Assembly (NCBI GenBank): GCA_965368335.1
Contig: CBDUMN010000068.1
Coordinates: forward strand, 1 to 18,385
Reading direction: 5' to 3'
Origin: CBDUMN01 sp965368335
GTDB lineage: Bacteria > Pseudomonadota > Alphaproteobacteria > Rhodospirillales > JAPHRK01
DNA: 18,385 bases
Below the pieces are notes generated by a model. It did not search any database. It had not been told where the DNA came from and worked only from the letters and a program-made list of their open reading frames with translations. The first letter of the stretch is position 1, and each line of letters opens with the position of its first letter. This document shows, in pieces, positions 7,353-15,247 of this stretch. A program made the position numbers and the translations under genes.

Positions 7353-8918
7353 TTATGCGTCGGCTTCCTTGTTTTCTGCCGCTTCCGGCGTCTCTTCCGC
7401 AGACGGCGCTTCCGGTTCGTTGTCGAACCAGTGGGCCCGAGCGGCCATGATCACTTCATTGGCCTGATCTTCGGAAAGGCTGTCCTTGGGCAGAATTTCA
7501 ATCAACTCGTCGCTGGCCAGATCGCCCAGGTCGTCGAGGGTCTTGATCTCTTTTTCGCCAAGCGCGGCGAGCATCGCGGGGCTAAGCGCTTCAATCGCCG
7601 CCACGTCGTCGGCAACGCCCAGTTCCTTGCGTTTTTCTTCCATCGTCGCGTCGCGGGTTTCCAGATAACCCCGCGCCCGGCTACGAAGTTCTTCGGCGAT
7701 ATCTTCGTCGAAGCCTTCGATGGTCGCCAAGTCGGCAATTGGCACGAAGGCCACTTCTTCGACTTCCGAAAAGCCTTCGGTGACCAGCAGGTGGGCGATC
7801 ACGTCTTCGACGTCGAGCGCTTCGATGAACATTTCGGAGAGCTTATTGAACTCTTCGACCCGGCGCTCGGATTCGGCGGTTTCGGTCAGTATGTCAATAT
7901 CCCAACCGGTCAACTGCGAGGCGAGACGAACGTTCTGGCCGCGCCGACCGATGGCCAGGCTCAACTGATCGTCGGGCACTACCACTTCGATGCGGTTGGC
8001 TTCTTCATCGAGAACCACTTTGGAGACTTCCGCCGGAGCGAGAGCATTGACGATGAAGTTGGCCGGTTCGGGCGACCACTGGATAATGTCGATCTTTTCG
8101 CCTTGCAGCTCCTGAACGACGGCCTGGACGCGGGCGCCGCGCATGCCGACGCAGGCGCCAACCGGATCAATCCCGGAATCGTTGGACAATACGGCGATTT
8201 TGGCGCGGGATCCGGGGTCGCGGGCGACTGATTTGATTTCAATAATCCCGTCGTAAATTTCAGGCACTTCCTGGGCGAACAGCTTGGCCATGAACTGCGG
8301 ATGGGTGCGCGAGAGGAAAATCTGCGGACCGCGGGGCTCGGGGCGCACGTCCATGATGTAAGCGCGCAGACGTTCGCCGTTGGAGAAGTGTTCGCGTGGA
8401 ATGGCCTCGTCGCGGCGCAGGATGGCCTCGGCCCGGCCCAGGTCGATGAGTACGTTGCCGAACTCGACCCGTTTGATCAGTCCGTTGACCATTTCGCCGG
8501 CGCGGTCTTTGTATTCCTCGAATTGGCGTTCGCGTTCGGCGTCGCGCACTTTCTGAACGATAACCTGCTTGGCGGTTTGGGCGGCGATACGGCCGAAGTC
8601 GATAGGCGGAAGCGGGTCGATGATATGTTCGCCAAGCTCAATGCCCGGTTTAATTTTTTGCGCGACTTTCAAGGGCAATTGAGTAACTTCGTCCTCAACT
8701 TCCTCGACCACTTCGGTATATCGGGCCAGGGTGATTTCGCCGGTGTCCCGGTTGATCGAAGCTCGGATGTCGTGTTCGTGTCCGTATTTGGAACGTCCGG
8801 CCTTCTGAATGGCCTGCTCCATGGCTTCGAGTACCTGATCGCGTTCAATTCCCTTATCCCGCGCCACAGCGTCGGCGACCTGAAGAAGTTCGGGACGAGG
8901 AAGTCCGGTGGTTTCCAT
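7353..8918 (-). CDS. nusA: Transcription termination/antitermination factor NusA
   Basis: Binds RNA polymerase and nascent RNA, promotes pausing and hairpin-dependent termination, and takes part in antitermination of rRNA operons. It is 521 aa. The N-terminal polymerase-binding domain (about 1-130) is followed by an S1 domain (about 138-203), KH1 (about 230-300, VGMRGAR at 257-263) and KH2 (about 305-345, IGRRGQN at 323-329). After these come two acidic helix-hairpin-helix repeats (about 355-425 and 435-495) and a short Glu/Ala-rich tail. The C-terminal repeats match the long form found in proteobacteria. It lies 44 nt after rimP. NusA may act on the terminator hairpin in its own operon leader. 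Confidence 0.98.
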   Translation of the reverse strand: METTGLPRPELLQVADAVARDKGIERDQVLEAMEQAIQKAGRSKYGHEHDIRASINRDTGEITLARYTEVVEEVEDEVTQLPLKVAQKIKPGIELGEHIIDPLPPIDFGRIAAQTAKQVIVQKVRDAERERQFEEYKDRAGEMVNGLIKRVEFGNVLIDLGRAEAILRRDEAIPREHFSNGERLRAYIMDVRPEPRGPQIFLSRTHPQFMAKLFAQEVPEIYDGIIEIKSVARDPGSRAKIAVLSNDSGIDPVGACVGMRGARVQAVVQELQGEKIDIIQWSPEPANFIVNALAPAEVSKVVLDEEANRIEVVVPDDQLSLAIGRRGQNVRLASQLTGWDIDILTETAESERRVEEFNKLSEMFIEALDVEDVIAHLLVTEGFSEVEEVAFVPIADLATIEGFDEDIAEELRSRARGYLETRDATMEEKRKELGVADDVAAIEALSPAMLAALGEKEIKTLDDLGDLASDELIEILPKDSLSEDQANEVIMAARAHWFDNEPEAPSAEETPEAAENKEADA

Positions 8919-8962
8919 TGTCGTTCAGCCTTTTCGCTTAACCCGATAAAACGTTCTTGTCT

Positions 8963-9460
8963 CTATTGCTCGCCGTCGCCGGATTTCATGGCTTCGGCCA
9001 GCAGTTCGTCGGTGAGCAGTAGTTTCGCCTTCAAAATATCGGCAAAAGGAAGCTCGACGCTTGCGCCGTCCACTTCCATGCTCACAATCTCGTTCTCAAT
9101 GCCCTTGAGACGGCCCGAGAACCGCCTTTGTCCATCAATCGCCATCTTCATCTCGACCTTGATTTCGTAGCCCGCGAAGCGCTCAAAATCGCGCTGACGA
9201 ACCAAGGGGCGGTCGAGACCCGGCGAACTGATTTCCAACGTATAGGCCCCGCTGATTGGGTCCTCCACGTCGAGGATCGCCGAAACGGCTCGGCTGATGT
9301 CGGCGCAATCGTCCACCGTCATGCCTGCTTCGTCGTGGCGCTCCGCCATGATTTGCAGCGTTTTGCGTTCCTTGCCCTGCATGATCACCCTTACCAGGTT
9401 GTAGCCCATGTCGGTCAGGGTCGGCTCGATTAGCCGTTCGAGATGTTCCAGTGCACTCAT
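8963..9460 (-). CDS. rimP: Ribosome maturation factor RimP
   Basis: Assembly factor for the 30S subunit, with an N-terminal alpha/beta domain and a C-terminal Sm-like barrel. The chosen product is 165 aa, MSALEHLERLIEPTLTDMG onward. The family signature YTLEISSPGLDRPL lies near the middle, followed by GYEIKVEMK and the barrel stretch FSGRLKGIENEIVSMEV. The frame is open upstream to 9514, but that extension runs through a terminator hairpin; the ATG at 9458-9460 has a TAAGG Shine-Dalgarno about 7 nt upstream and gives the expected N-terminus. It is the first gene of the rimP-nusA-infB operon. Confidence 0.95.
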   Translation of the reverse strand: MSALEHLERLIEPTLTDMGYNLVRVIMQGKERKTLQIMAERHDEAGMTVDDCADISRAVSAILDVEDPISGAYTLEISSPGLDRPLVRQRDFERFAGYEIKVEMKMAIDGQRRFSGRLKGIENEIVSMEVDGASVELPFADILKAKLLLTDELLAEAMKSGDGEQ

Positions 9461-9479
9461 GTTCGCCTTACGCCAAAAA

Positions 9480-9504
9480 TAAAAAAAAGCGGGCCAGGGC
9501 CCAC
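9480..9504 (-). terminator. Intrinsic terminator between trmB and rimP (possible attenuator of the nusA operon)
   Basis: On the minus strand GTGGGC (9499-9504) pairs with GCCCGC (9489-9494) around a 4-nt CCTG loop, with one G-T wobble, and is followed by eight or nine T residues. This is a classical Rho-independent terminator. It ends metK-trmB transcription. Because the rimP promoter candidate lies upstream of it (9536-9563), transcripts from that promoter would also meet it. Confidence 0.88.
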
Positions 9505-9535
9505 TTTCCAGCAAATCAGCAGAAAATGTGTGGCT

Positions 9536-9563
9536 GTTATACGCGGATCGTCAAAAAATTCAA
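9536..9563 (-). promoter_or_regulatory. Sigma70-like promoter candidate for rimP-nusA-infB
   Basis: Minus strand: TTGAAT (9558-9563, 4/6 match) with a 16-nt spacer to TATAAC (9536-9541, 5/6 match). Transcription would start near 9529, giving a leader of about 70 nt that contains the terminator at 9480-9504 and the rimP Shine-Dalgarno. It lies just past the trmB stop in an AT-rich pocket, the only such pocket between trmB and rimP. Confidence 0.55.
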
Positions 9564-9568
9564 GAATT

Positions 9569-10264
9569 TTATGGGTAAGCGGTCCGCAGGAAGGTCAGAT
9601 AAGCGCTTTTATCCCCGGCCAGCGATTTGCGTTCGTAGCGGGTTTCGGGCCAGTCATCCGGCCGCACCCGCCAGTCCCGGGCCTGTTTCGCCGTCCATTG
9701 AAAACGCGGATCGTTGGTCAATAGATCGAGGGTCCAGGCGACGTAATCCATATGATCGCTGGCGAATCTCAGCTCTGCGCCTTCCTTTAAAATTCTGGCG
9801 TAAGCCTCGACGGTTTCGGTATTGACGATGCGGCGTTTGTTGTGGCGCTTCTTGGGCCAAGGATCGGCGAAGAGGATGAATAGCCTGTCGATGCAATTGT
9901 CGGGCAGGGCGTCGATTAGGTCCCGAGCGTCGTCGTCATAGATGCGGACGTTCTGTGCGCCGTTTTCCTGAAGATGGCCGAGCAGGCTGGCGACGCCGTT
10001 CAAGAAAGGTTCGCAGCCGATCATTCCCACTTCGGGATGGTGCGCCGCCTGCCAGGCAAGGTGTTCGCCGCCGCCGAAGCCGATTTCGAGCCAAAGCTCC
10101 TCTTTGGGTGGGGTGAAGAGGGCTCCCGTATCGATCTTTCCGTCGTTGGGGAGTGCGACAGACAAAGACGGCAGCACCTCATCGACGAGGCGCTGCCGTC
10201 CTGCTTTAAGTTTGTGGCCGGAGCGTCGACCGTGGAAATTCCGCCGATGCTCCGGATTTGTCAC
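9569..10264 (-). CDS. trmB: tRNA (guanine-N7-)-methyltransferase
   Basis: Uses S-adenosylmethionine to form m7G46 in the tRNA variable loop. The product is 231 aa. The SAM-binding motif LEIGFGGGEHL is at 59-69, followed by GCEPFLNG. The TrmB signature FADPWPKKRHNKRR is at 132-145. The C-terminus carries the family's TRYERKSL stretch. The start codon is GTG, immediately after the metK TAA stop with no gap, with AAAGG inside the end of metK as ribosome-binding site, so translation is coupled to metK. This pairing is logical because MetK makes its methyl donor. A strong terminator follows it. Confidence 0.96.
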   Translation of the reverse strand: MTNPEHRRNFHGRRSGHKLKAGRQRLVDEVLPSLSVALPNDGKIDTGALFTPPKEELWLEIGFGGGEHLAWQAAHHPEVGMIGCEPFLNGVASLLGHLQENGAQNVRIYDDDARDLIDALPDNCIDRLFILFADPWPKKRHNKRRIVNTETVEAYARILKEGAELRFASDHMDYVAWTLDLLTNDPRFQWTAKQARDWRVRPDDWPETRYERKSLAGDKSAYLTFLRTAYP

Positions 10265-11431
10265 TTAGAGTTCGCCTTTCAGCGCATCGACCAGATCGGT
10301 CTTCTCCCAGGAGAAGCCGCCGTCGGCGTCGGGCGTACGACCGAAGTGACCGTAAGCCGCGGTGCGGGCGTAGATCGGGCGCGACAGCGAAAGATGCTCG
10401 CGGATGCCGCGGGGCGACAGGTCCATGACCTTTTGCAGAGCTTCCGCAAGTTTGATCTCGTCCACATTGCCGGTGCCATGGGTGTCCACGTAGACCGAAA
10501 GCGGCTTGGAGACGCCGATGGCGTAAGCCAGTTGGATGGTGCAGCGGTCGGCGATATCGGCGGCGACGACGTTTTTCGCCAAGTAACGGGCGGCGTAGGC
10601 GGCCGAACGGTCGACTTTCGTGGGGTCCTTGCCCGAGAAAGCGCCGCCGCCGTGCGGAGCCGCACCGCCGTAGGTGTCGACGATGATCTTACGACCGGTG
10701 AGACCTGCGTCGCCATCCGGGCCGCCGATCACGAAACGACCGGTCGGGTTGACGTAGAATTCTTCTTCCGGCGGCATCCAGCCTTCGGGGAGTACATTTT
10801 CAACGAAGGGACGGACCAGTTCGCGAATCTCGTCCTGGGAAAGTTCTTCGTCGTGCTGGGTCGAAACCACCACCGAGGTGCAGCCCACGGGCTTGCCGTT
10901 GACATATTTGAGCGTTACCTGGCTCTTGGAATCGGGCTGGAAGCCCTTGACCGTTCCTGCATGGCGCGCAGCGGCCATTTCGGCGAGGATTTTGTGAGAA
11001 TAGGCGATCGGAGCCGGCATCAGCTCGTCGGTTTCCTTGCAGGCGTAACCGAACATGATGCCCTGGTCGCCTGCGCCTTCATCTTTGTTGCCTGCGGCGT
11101 CAACGCCCATGGCGATGTCGGCGGACTGGGAGTGGACGTAAACTTCCACGTCGGATTTTTCCCAATGGAAGCCGTCCTGCTCGTAACCGATGTCTTTGAC
11201 CGCTTCGCGGGCCAGTTGTTCCATCAGGTCCTTGGTAATCGAGTCGGGACCGCGGACTTCACCGGCCAGAACGATCTTATTTGTCGTGGTCAGGGTTTCA
11301 ACGGCGACGCGGGATAGCGGGTCGGCGCCCAGAAAGGCGTCAACGATGGCGTCGGATACGCGGTCGGAAACCTTATCCGGGTGGCCCTCGGAAACGGATT
11401 CACTGGTGAAGACATAATCAGAAAGAGACAC
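10265..11431 (-). CDS. metK: S-adenosylmethionine synthetase
   Basis: Makes S-adenosylmethionine from methionine and ATP. The product is 388 aa (E. coli 384). The substrate-binding SEGHPDK is at 14-20, GAGDQGIMFGYA at 119-130 and the glycine-rich GGGAFSGKDPTKVDRS at 261-276. The frame is open further upstream to 11458, but the GTG at 11429-11431 is chosen because a GGAGGG Shine-Dalgarno (11437-11442) sits 5 nt before it and it gives the conserved SLSDYVFTSESVSEGHPDK N-terminus. trmB follows with no gap. I looked for a SAM riboswitch upstream and recognised none. Confidence 0.97.
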   Translation of the reverse strand: MSLSDYVFTSESVSEGHPDKVSDRVSDAIVDAFLGADPLSRVAVETLTTTNKIVLAGEVRGPDSITKDLMEQLAREAVKDIGYEQDGFHWEKSDVEVYVHSQSADIAMGVDAAGNKDEGAGDQGIMFGYACKETDELMPAPIAYSHKILAEMAAARHAGTVKGFQPDSKSQVTLKYVNGKPVGCTSVVVSTQHDEELSQDEIRELVRPFVENVLPEGWMPPEEEFYVNPTGRFVIGGPDGDAGLTGRKIIVDTYGGAAPHGGGAFSGKDPTKVDRSAAYAARYLAKNVVAADIADRCTIQLAYAIGVSKPLSVYVDTHGTGNVDEIKLAEALQKVMDLSPRGIREHLSLSRPIYARTAAYGHFGRTPDADGGFSWEKTDLVDALKGEL

Positions 11432-11649
11432 TCGATCCCTCCATTTCTCAAAACACACAAATTGTCGGGAACGAGATAGAGAGGCTTCATGCTCTCCTTC
11501 GCGCCCACTTAGCGCCGCTTTTTATCGTGGTGGCAAGCGGACGGAAATCCTTCCACGGCTTCGGCTGAAAACAGGCAGCACAAAGCGCTGTCCTTTTGGC
11601 AGGTCAGTGCGAATCCGTCAAGGAAATTGTCGTTCGGAGGTGGCGGGGC
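11432..11649 (-). other. Gap between the Xre gene and metK: metK leader with small hairpins and a candidate upstream reading frame
   Basis: Contains no confident gene. A hairpin (11642-11661; GGCG/CGCC and GGC/GCC with one mismatch) overlaps the Xre stop codon but lacks a U-tract. Nearer metK, GAAGGAG precedes an ATG at 11488-11490 whose frame (11290-11490) runs into metK out of frame; a GAGAG/CTCTC hairpin would cover that ribosome-binding site. TTGACG occurs near 11615 on the minus strand but has no acceptable -10 at 16-18 nt. Whether metK has its own promoter here is unresolved. Confidence 0.4.
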
Positions 11650-12099
11650 CTATGCCTCGCCGCCCGGGGCAGAAAGAGATTTGGCCAGCTCGAACAGGCG
11701 CTTGCGAACCGAGGCTGCCGGAATCCGGTAGTAGGCGCGCACCAACTCCAGGGTTTCCCGTTTGGCTAGTGGATCCGAAGAGTCACTATTATTCTCTTGC
11801 GCGACCTCACGCTTGCCGCCCAATTGCTCGGGAATGTCTTCGAAGAAGTAGGAAACCGGCACGTCGAGGACTCGGCTGAGGTCGAACAGGCGGCTCGACC
11901 CAATGCGATTCGCGCCACGCTCGTATTTCTGAATTTGCTGGAAGGTTAGTCCAACGGCCTCACCAAGCTTTTCCTGACTTAAGCCAAGCAGGGTTCGACG
12001 TTGACGGACTTTACCGCCGACGTGGATATCAACCGGATGAGGTTTCCCTGGAATCCGGGGTTCGATGTCTATGTTTTTCAAGGTTCTATCGCTTTTCAT
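11650..12099 (-). CDS. Xre/Cro-C1-family helix-turn-helix regulator
   Basis: A 149-aa DNA-binding protein. Residues about 28-86 form a Cro/C1-type helix-turn-helix: VGGKVRQRRTLLGLSQEKLG, then VGLTFQQIQKYERGANRIG and LDVPVSYFFEDIP. About 25 basic or disordered residues precede the domain. The C-terminal part (about 108-145, AKRETLELVRAYYRIPAASV and KRLFELAKSL) is helical and may dimerise. Regulators of this form between lnt and metK recur in alphaproteobacterial genomes, so this is a resident gene and not a phage repressor. Its targets are unknown to me; metK and its own promoter are reasonable guesses from position. The start has only a weak Shine-Dalgarno. Confidence 0.9.
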   Translation of the reverse strand: MKSDRTLKNIDIEPRIPGKPHPVDIHVGGKVRQRRTLLGLSQEKLGEAVGLTFQQIQKYERGANRIGSSRLFDLSRVLDVPVSYFFEDIPEQLGGKREVAQENNSDSSDPLAKRETLELVRAYYRIPAASVRKRLFELAKSLSAPGGEA

Positions 12100-12122
12100 T
12101 TCTCGAGGCGGAGATGGGCGTT

Positions 12123-12136
12123 ACATCGTTAGATGT
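12123..12136. promoter_or_regulatory. Short palindrome upstream of the Xre gene (candidate operator)
   Basis: ACATC-GTTA-GATGT is a perfect 5-bp inverted repeat with a 4-nt spacer, starting 24 nt upstream of the Xre start codon and downstream of the promoter candidate. Xre regulators often bind such sites to control themselves. A second inverted repeat, GCACC...GGTGC, lies at 12180-12200. Both are short enough to occur by chance. Confidence 0.3.
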
Positions 12137-12208
12137 GGGGTCACTTTGCCCAATTTGTTGATTTTTCAATCTATTATCGGCACCGCATTGGTTGTGGTGC
12201 TCGAACAA

Positions 12209-12237
12209 AAGATAGGCAATAAGAAAAGGATAATCAA
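12209..12237 (-). promoter_or_regulatory. Sigma70-like promoter candidate for the Xre gene (and perhaps metK-trmB)
   Basis: Minus strand: TTGATT (12232-12237, 4/6) with a 17-nt spacer to TATCTT (12209-12214, 4/6), in an AT-rich stretch between lnt and the Xre gene. Transcription would begin near 12202, about 100 nt ahead of the start codon. The 177-bp gap after lnt is one of the largest in the window, which favours a promoter here. Confidence 0.35.
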
Positions 12238-12276
12238 TGGAACTTCTGTATACTTTGGTATGCATCTGGCCCTTGG

Positions 12277-13830
12277 TTAGGCCGTGCTCTCCAGGCGGCG
12301 ATTCAACCCATGGGCTAGGAGAAGTATCAGGCCGCAAAGGGTAAGAGGGATCGTGTTGCCGAAACGACTATAGAGGGTAGGACCGTTTACCGGTTGCGGT
12401 AGTCCGGTGTCGATTATGCCTCTTTCCTCCAGTTCCAATCGAGCTCGAATGCGGCCTTTGGCGTCGATCAATGCCGAAATTCCCGTATTGGCGGCTCGAA
12501 CCAGGGGAAGGCCTTCTTCAATAGCGCGGAACCGGGCGGCGGCGAAGTGCTGGTAGGGGCCCGAACTGACGCCGAACCAGGCATCGTTGGTCACGTTGAG
12601 TAACCAGGATGGGCGGTGGTCTGTCGCGACGACTTCACCGGGAAAAATAACCTCGTAACAAATCAGCGGGCTGAACGGCGGAAGGCCTTTTACGGTAAGG
12701 GCCGTTAATCCTGGGCCGGGAGTGAAATCACCGCGTCCGGCCGTCAGCTTTTCGATGGGAAGGACGGAGCGAAAGGGAACGTATTCGCCGAACGGCACGA
12801 GATGAGCTTTGTCGTACCGTGCCGTTACGGCGCCGGCGGCGTCGATGGCGAGGACGCTGTTCCAGGCTCTGAATGGGGTTTTCCCGTTGGCCGTGCCGCT
12901 TGGTGCGCCGGTGATTAGTGCGCCATCCGACGGCAGGGCGGCCGCAAGGGCCTGACGGATTCCGGCCTGTTGGTTGACCAGATAAGGCACAGCGGTTTCC
13001 GGCCAGATCAAATGGGTTGGAGAGTGTTTTCCGTCTCTGGTGCTGAGATCGAGCAGGGTGCGAACATGCTGGGGGCGGAGCTCCGGTTTCCATTTGTCGG
13101 CCTGGGCGATGTTGGGCTGGACGATACGGAGCCGGATATTTTGATGGTCGGTCGGTTCCGGCTGGGCCAACCGCCAGTTTCCCCAGCCCCAAATACCGCC
13201 GAGCAGCACGAGAAGAAGAAGGGGTGCCGCCAAGGTCTTGCGGTTCGTTGCGGCGAGGGTCGCCGGGGCGCTCGTCGCGGCAATGGTGATAAGGCTCAAG
13301 CCGTAAACGCCGAACAGGGCTGCGGGCTGAAGCATAGCGTCGTTGAACGCCCAGACGCTGCCCATGAGATTCCATGGAAAGCCGGTGAGCAACCAACTGC
13401 GAAGCCATTCGCTTAAAACCCAAAGGGTGGCCAACCCGAAAACTGCAGCTGCACCTTTAAGGCGCAAAAGACGGAGGCCGAGGGTCGGCAGGCCGAGAAA
13501 CAGCGCCATGCCCGCCGACAAGCCGGTAATGGCGATGGGAGCCATCCAGCCATGGGCGGCGATATCGACGAGAAACGATAGGGAAACCCAGTAGAGCCCG
13601 GCTGCGAAATGTCCGAGACCGAACCACCATCCCGTGCCGAAAGCCTGCCGCAGAGTGGTTGCTTTTTCAGCGAGCCAGAGGAGCGGCGGAAGGACCAGAA
13701 AAAGCAGAAATACCCAATGAACCGGCGGCAGAGCAGCGGCGGAGAGCAGCCCAGCGACAACCAGTAGGCCTCTTTTGCGCCATGGGGACAGGCCGACGAT
13801 CCGATCTCTTAGGCGGGCGATATGATGCAC
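12277..13830 (-). CDS. lnt: Apolipoprotein N-acyltransferase
   Basis: Inner-membrane enzyme that adds the third acyl chain to the N-terminal cysteine of lipoproteins. The product is 517 aa (E. coli 512). The first about 220 residues hold several hydrophobic membrane segments, for example near 20-56, 64-85, 95-120, 128-150 and 170-215; a last one lies near 495-512. The nitrilase-like domain carries the catalytic triad: Glu278 in WPETAVP, Lys341 in YDKAHLVPFGE and Cys391 in ICYEVIFP. The start is GTG, 7 nt after the corC stop, with GAAGG in the end of corC as a possible ribosome-binding site. The corC-lnt pairing, with ybeY and phoH upstream, is widely conserved in proteobacteria. Confidence 0.96.
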   Translation of the reverse strand: MHHIARLRDRIVGLSPWRKRGLLVVAGLLSAAALPPVHWVFLLFLVLPPLLWLAEKATTLRQAFGTGWWFGLGHFAAGLYWVSLSFLVDIAAHGWMAPIAITGLSAGMALFLGLPTLGLRLLRLKGAAAVFGLATLWVLSEWLRSWLLTGFPWNLMGSVWAFNDAMLQPAALFGVYGLSLITIAATSAPATLAATNRKTLAAPLLLLVLLGGIWGWGNWRLAQPEPTDHQNIRLRIVQPNIAQADKWKPELRPQHVRTLLDLSTRDGKHSPTHLIWPETAVPYLVNQQAGIRQALAAALPSDGALITGAPSGTANGKTPFRAWNSVLAIDAAGAVTARYDKAHLVPFGEYVPFRSVLPIEKLTAGRGDFTPGPGLTALTVKGLPPFSPLICYEVIFPGEVVATDHRPSWLLNVTNDAWFGVSSGPYQHFAAARFRAIEEGLPLVRAANTGISALIDAKGRIRARLELEERGIIDTGLPQPVNGPTLYSRFGNTIPLTLCGLILLLAHGLNRRLESTA

Positions 13831-13837
13831 GGGCGGT

Positions 13838-14749
13838 TCAGCCTTCCTCGTCGAGAGAGGGAACGTTCTCCATGCCCCTGATTTTCAGTCGTTTAATCCG
13901 GCGGGGGTCGGCGTCGAGGATTTCAAATTCCACCCCCATGGGATGGGAAATCAATTCACCGCGGGTCGGTACGCGCCCGGCAAGTGCGAAGACCAGCCCT
14001 CCCAGGGTATCGATATCCTCGTATTCTTCGCGATCAACGAAGGGCTTGGTCGCCGCTTCGAAGTCTTCCAGATCGACCCGCGCGTCGGCAATGAAAGAAC
14101 CATTCGATTGAGGGATCAGTTCGGGCTCGATATCCCGGTCGTGTTCATCGGCGATTTCGCCGACAATTTCCTCGACCAGATCTTCGATGGTCACCAAACC
14201 GTCGGTGCCGCCATATTCATCGACCACCACGGCCATGTGCAGGCGGGTGGTGCGCATTTCCAAAAGCAGTTCGAGAACCCGCATGGAAGGCGAAACGAAA
14301 AGCAAGCGGCGGACCAAGTCGCTAAGCTTGCGGTTGGGGTCGTCCCGTTCGACACCGAGCAGGTCTTTGATGTGAATGACGCCGATGAGATCGTCCAGGG
14401 TCTCACGGTAGACCGGAAAACGCGAATGCCCCGCCTCGGCCATGGTCTTTACCACCTCGGGAAGCGGTGTTGATTCTTCGGCCGCCATGATATCGGCGCT
14501 CGGCACCATGACGTCGTAGACCGTTCGGTCGCGCAGCGTGAGGATGTTCGAGACGAGGATGCGTTCGTCATCGGTTAAGGGAATGGCGGCGTCTTCGCGC
14601 TCCTCGATTAGTTCTTCGAGGGTTTCGCGTACCGAGTTTTCACCGTTCTTCGGCTTTCCCCGCAGCCAGTCGAAAAGGCCATTGCCTTTAGACTCGCTCG
14701 TTTGAGCTTCGGTCCAATCGTCTGAAGGGTCTGAGTCGTTGTCGTTCAT
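13838..14749 (-). CDS. corC: CorC/HlyC-family CBS-domain protein
   Basis: A soluble 303-aa protein with an acidic N-terminus, two CBS domains (about 70-195, beginning RTVYDVMVPSADIMA and including HMAVVVDEYGGTDGLVTIED) and a C-terminal CorC_HlyC domain (about 215-295, SFIADARVDLEDFEA to MGVEFEILD). It lacks the membrane-spanning DUF21 domain found in larger relatives, like E. coli CorC (YbeX). Such proteins have been linked to magnesium and cobalt efflux and, because of their neighbours, to ribosome function; the exact role is unsettled, and the name hemolysin should not be taken literally. It lies 9 nt after ybeY and 7 nt before lnt. Confidence 0.92.
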   Translation of the reverse strand: MNDNDSDPSDDWTEAQTSESKGNGLFDWLRGKPKNGENSVRETLEELIEEREDAAIPLTDDERILVSNILTLRDRTVYDVMVPSADIMAAEESTPLPEVVKTMAEAGHSRFPVYRETLDDLIGVIHIKDLLGVERDDPNRKLSDLVRRLLFVSPSMRVLELLLEMRTTRLHMAVVVDEYGGTDGLVTIEDLVEEIVGEIADEHDRDIEPELIPQSNGSFIADARVDLEDFEAATKPFVDREEYEDIDTLGGLVFALAGRVPTRGELISHPMGVEFEILDADPRRIKRLKIRGMENVPSLDEEG

Positions 14750-14758
14750 CGTTGCTCG

Positions 14759-15247
14759 TTATGCATAAGGATCGCTGATGTTCAGGGTCGCCAGGATATT
14801 CCGTTCCGCAGCCTCCATAATCTCCGCTTCCTCTTCCTCCATATGGTCGAAACCCAAAAGATGCAACATACCATGAACCGTCAGGTGACTTAAATGATCG
14901 GTCGGGCTTTTACCGTTTTCCTCGGCCTCGGCCAAAACGGTTTCCAGCGCGATGATGATGTCGCCCAGTTCGACCGGCTCTCCCGGTGGCGGTGCGATGT
15001 CTTCGCCGTCGAGAGCGGCGAATGACAAAACGTTGGTCGGCTCGTCTTTGCCGCGATAGTCCCGGTTGAGAGTCTGAACGAACGCGTCATCGGCCAAAAC
15101 AATCGCCGCTTCAGATTCGGGCGGTAGTTTGTCGGCGACTATCTTTGACGCCAAAGCAGCTTCGGCAGCCCGGCGGACGACCGCTTCCACATCGGAAACG
15201 GCGTCCCAGCCTTTAGCCTGAACAGAGATGTTAAGCTCTGTCGTCAT
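14759..15247 (-). CDS. ybeY: Endoribonuclease/rRNA maturation factor YbeY
   Basis: Zinc-dependent protein involved in 16S rRNA 3'-end maturation and ribosome quality control. The product is 162 aa from this start. The metal-binding motif HGMLHLLGFDH at 125-135 has His125, His129 and His135; the RDYRGKDEPTNVLSF stretch at 62-76 is also typical. The ATG lies inside the last codons of phoH, a 17-nt overlap. An alternative ATG at 15289 (MAVTRFHP...) would overlap phoH by 59 nt and has a better AGGTAGGA ribosome-binding site, but adds residues I do not recognise as conserved. Either way, translation appears coupled to phoH. Confidence 0.93.
   Translation of the reverse strand: MTTELNISVQAKGWDAVSDVEAVVRRAAEAALASKIVADKLPPESEAAIVLADDAFVQTLNRDYRGKDEPTNVLSFAALDGEDIAPPPGEPVELGDIIIALETVLAEAEENGKSPTDHLSHLTVHGMLHLLGFDHMEEEEAEIMEAAERNILATLNISDPYA

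Noticed and set aside
9974..11317. Long plus-strand open frame (447 codons) opposite trmB and metK
   Set aside because: Both genes on the other strand are unmistakable; the frame results from GC-rich codon bias and has no ribosome-binding site or family match that I can see.
11600..11625. TTGACG as a -35 box for metK
   Set aside because: No reasonable -10 hexamer occurs 16-18 nt downstream on the minus strand.
11432..11649. SAM riboswitch upstream of metK
   Set aside because: The leader shows no recognisable SAM-I, SAM-II or SAM/SAH core, only small hairpins. A covariance-model search would be decisive.
13838..14749. Hemolysin (toxin) function suggested by HlyC/TlyC naming
   Set aside because: The protein is a soluble CBS-domain CorC relative without membrane or secretion features, in a conserved housekeeping position.
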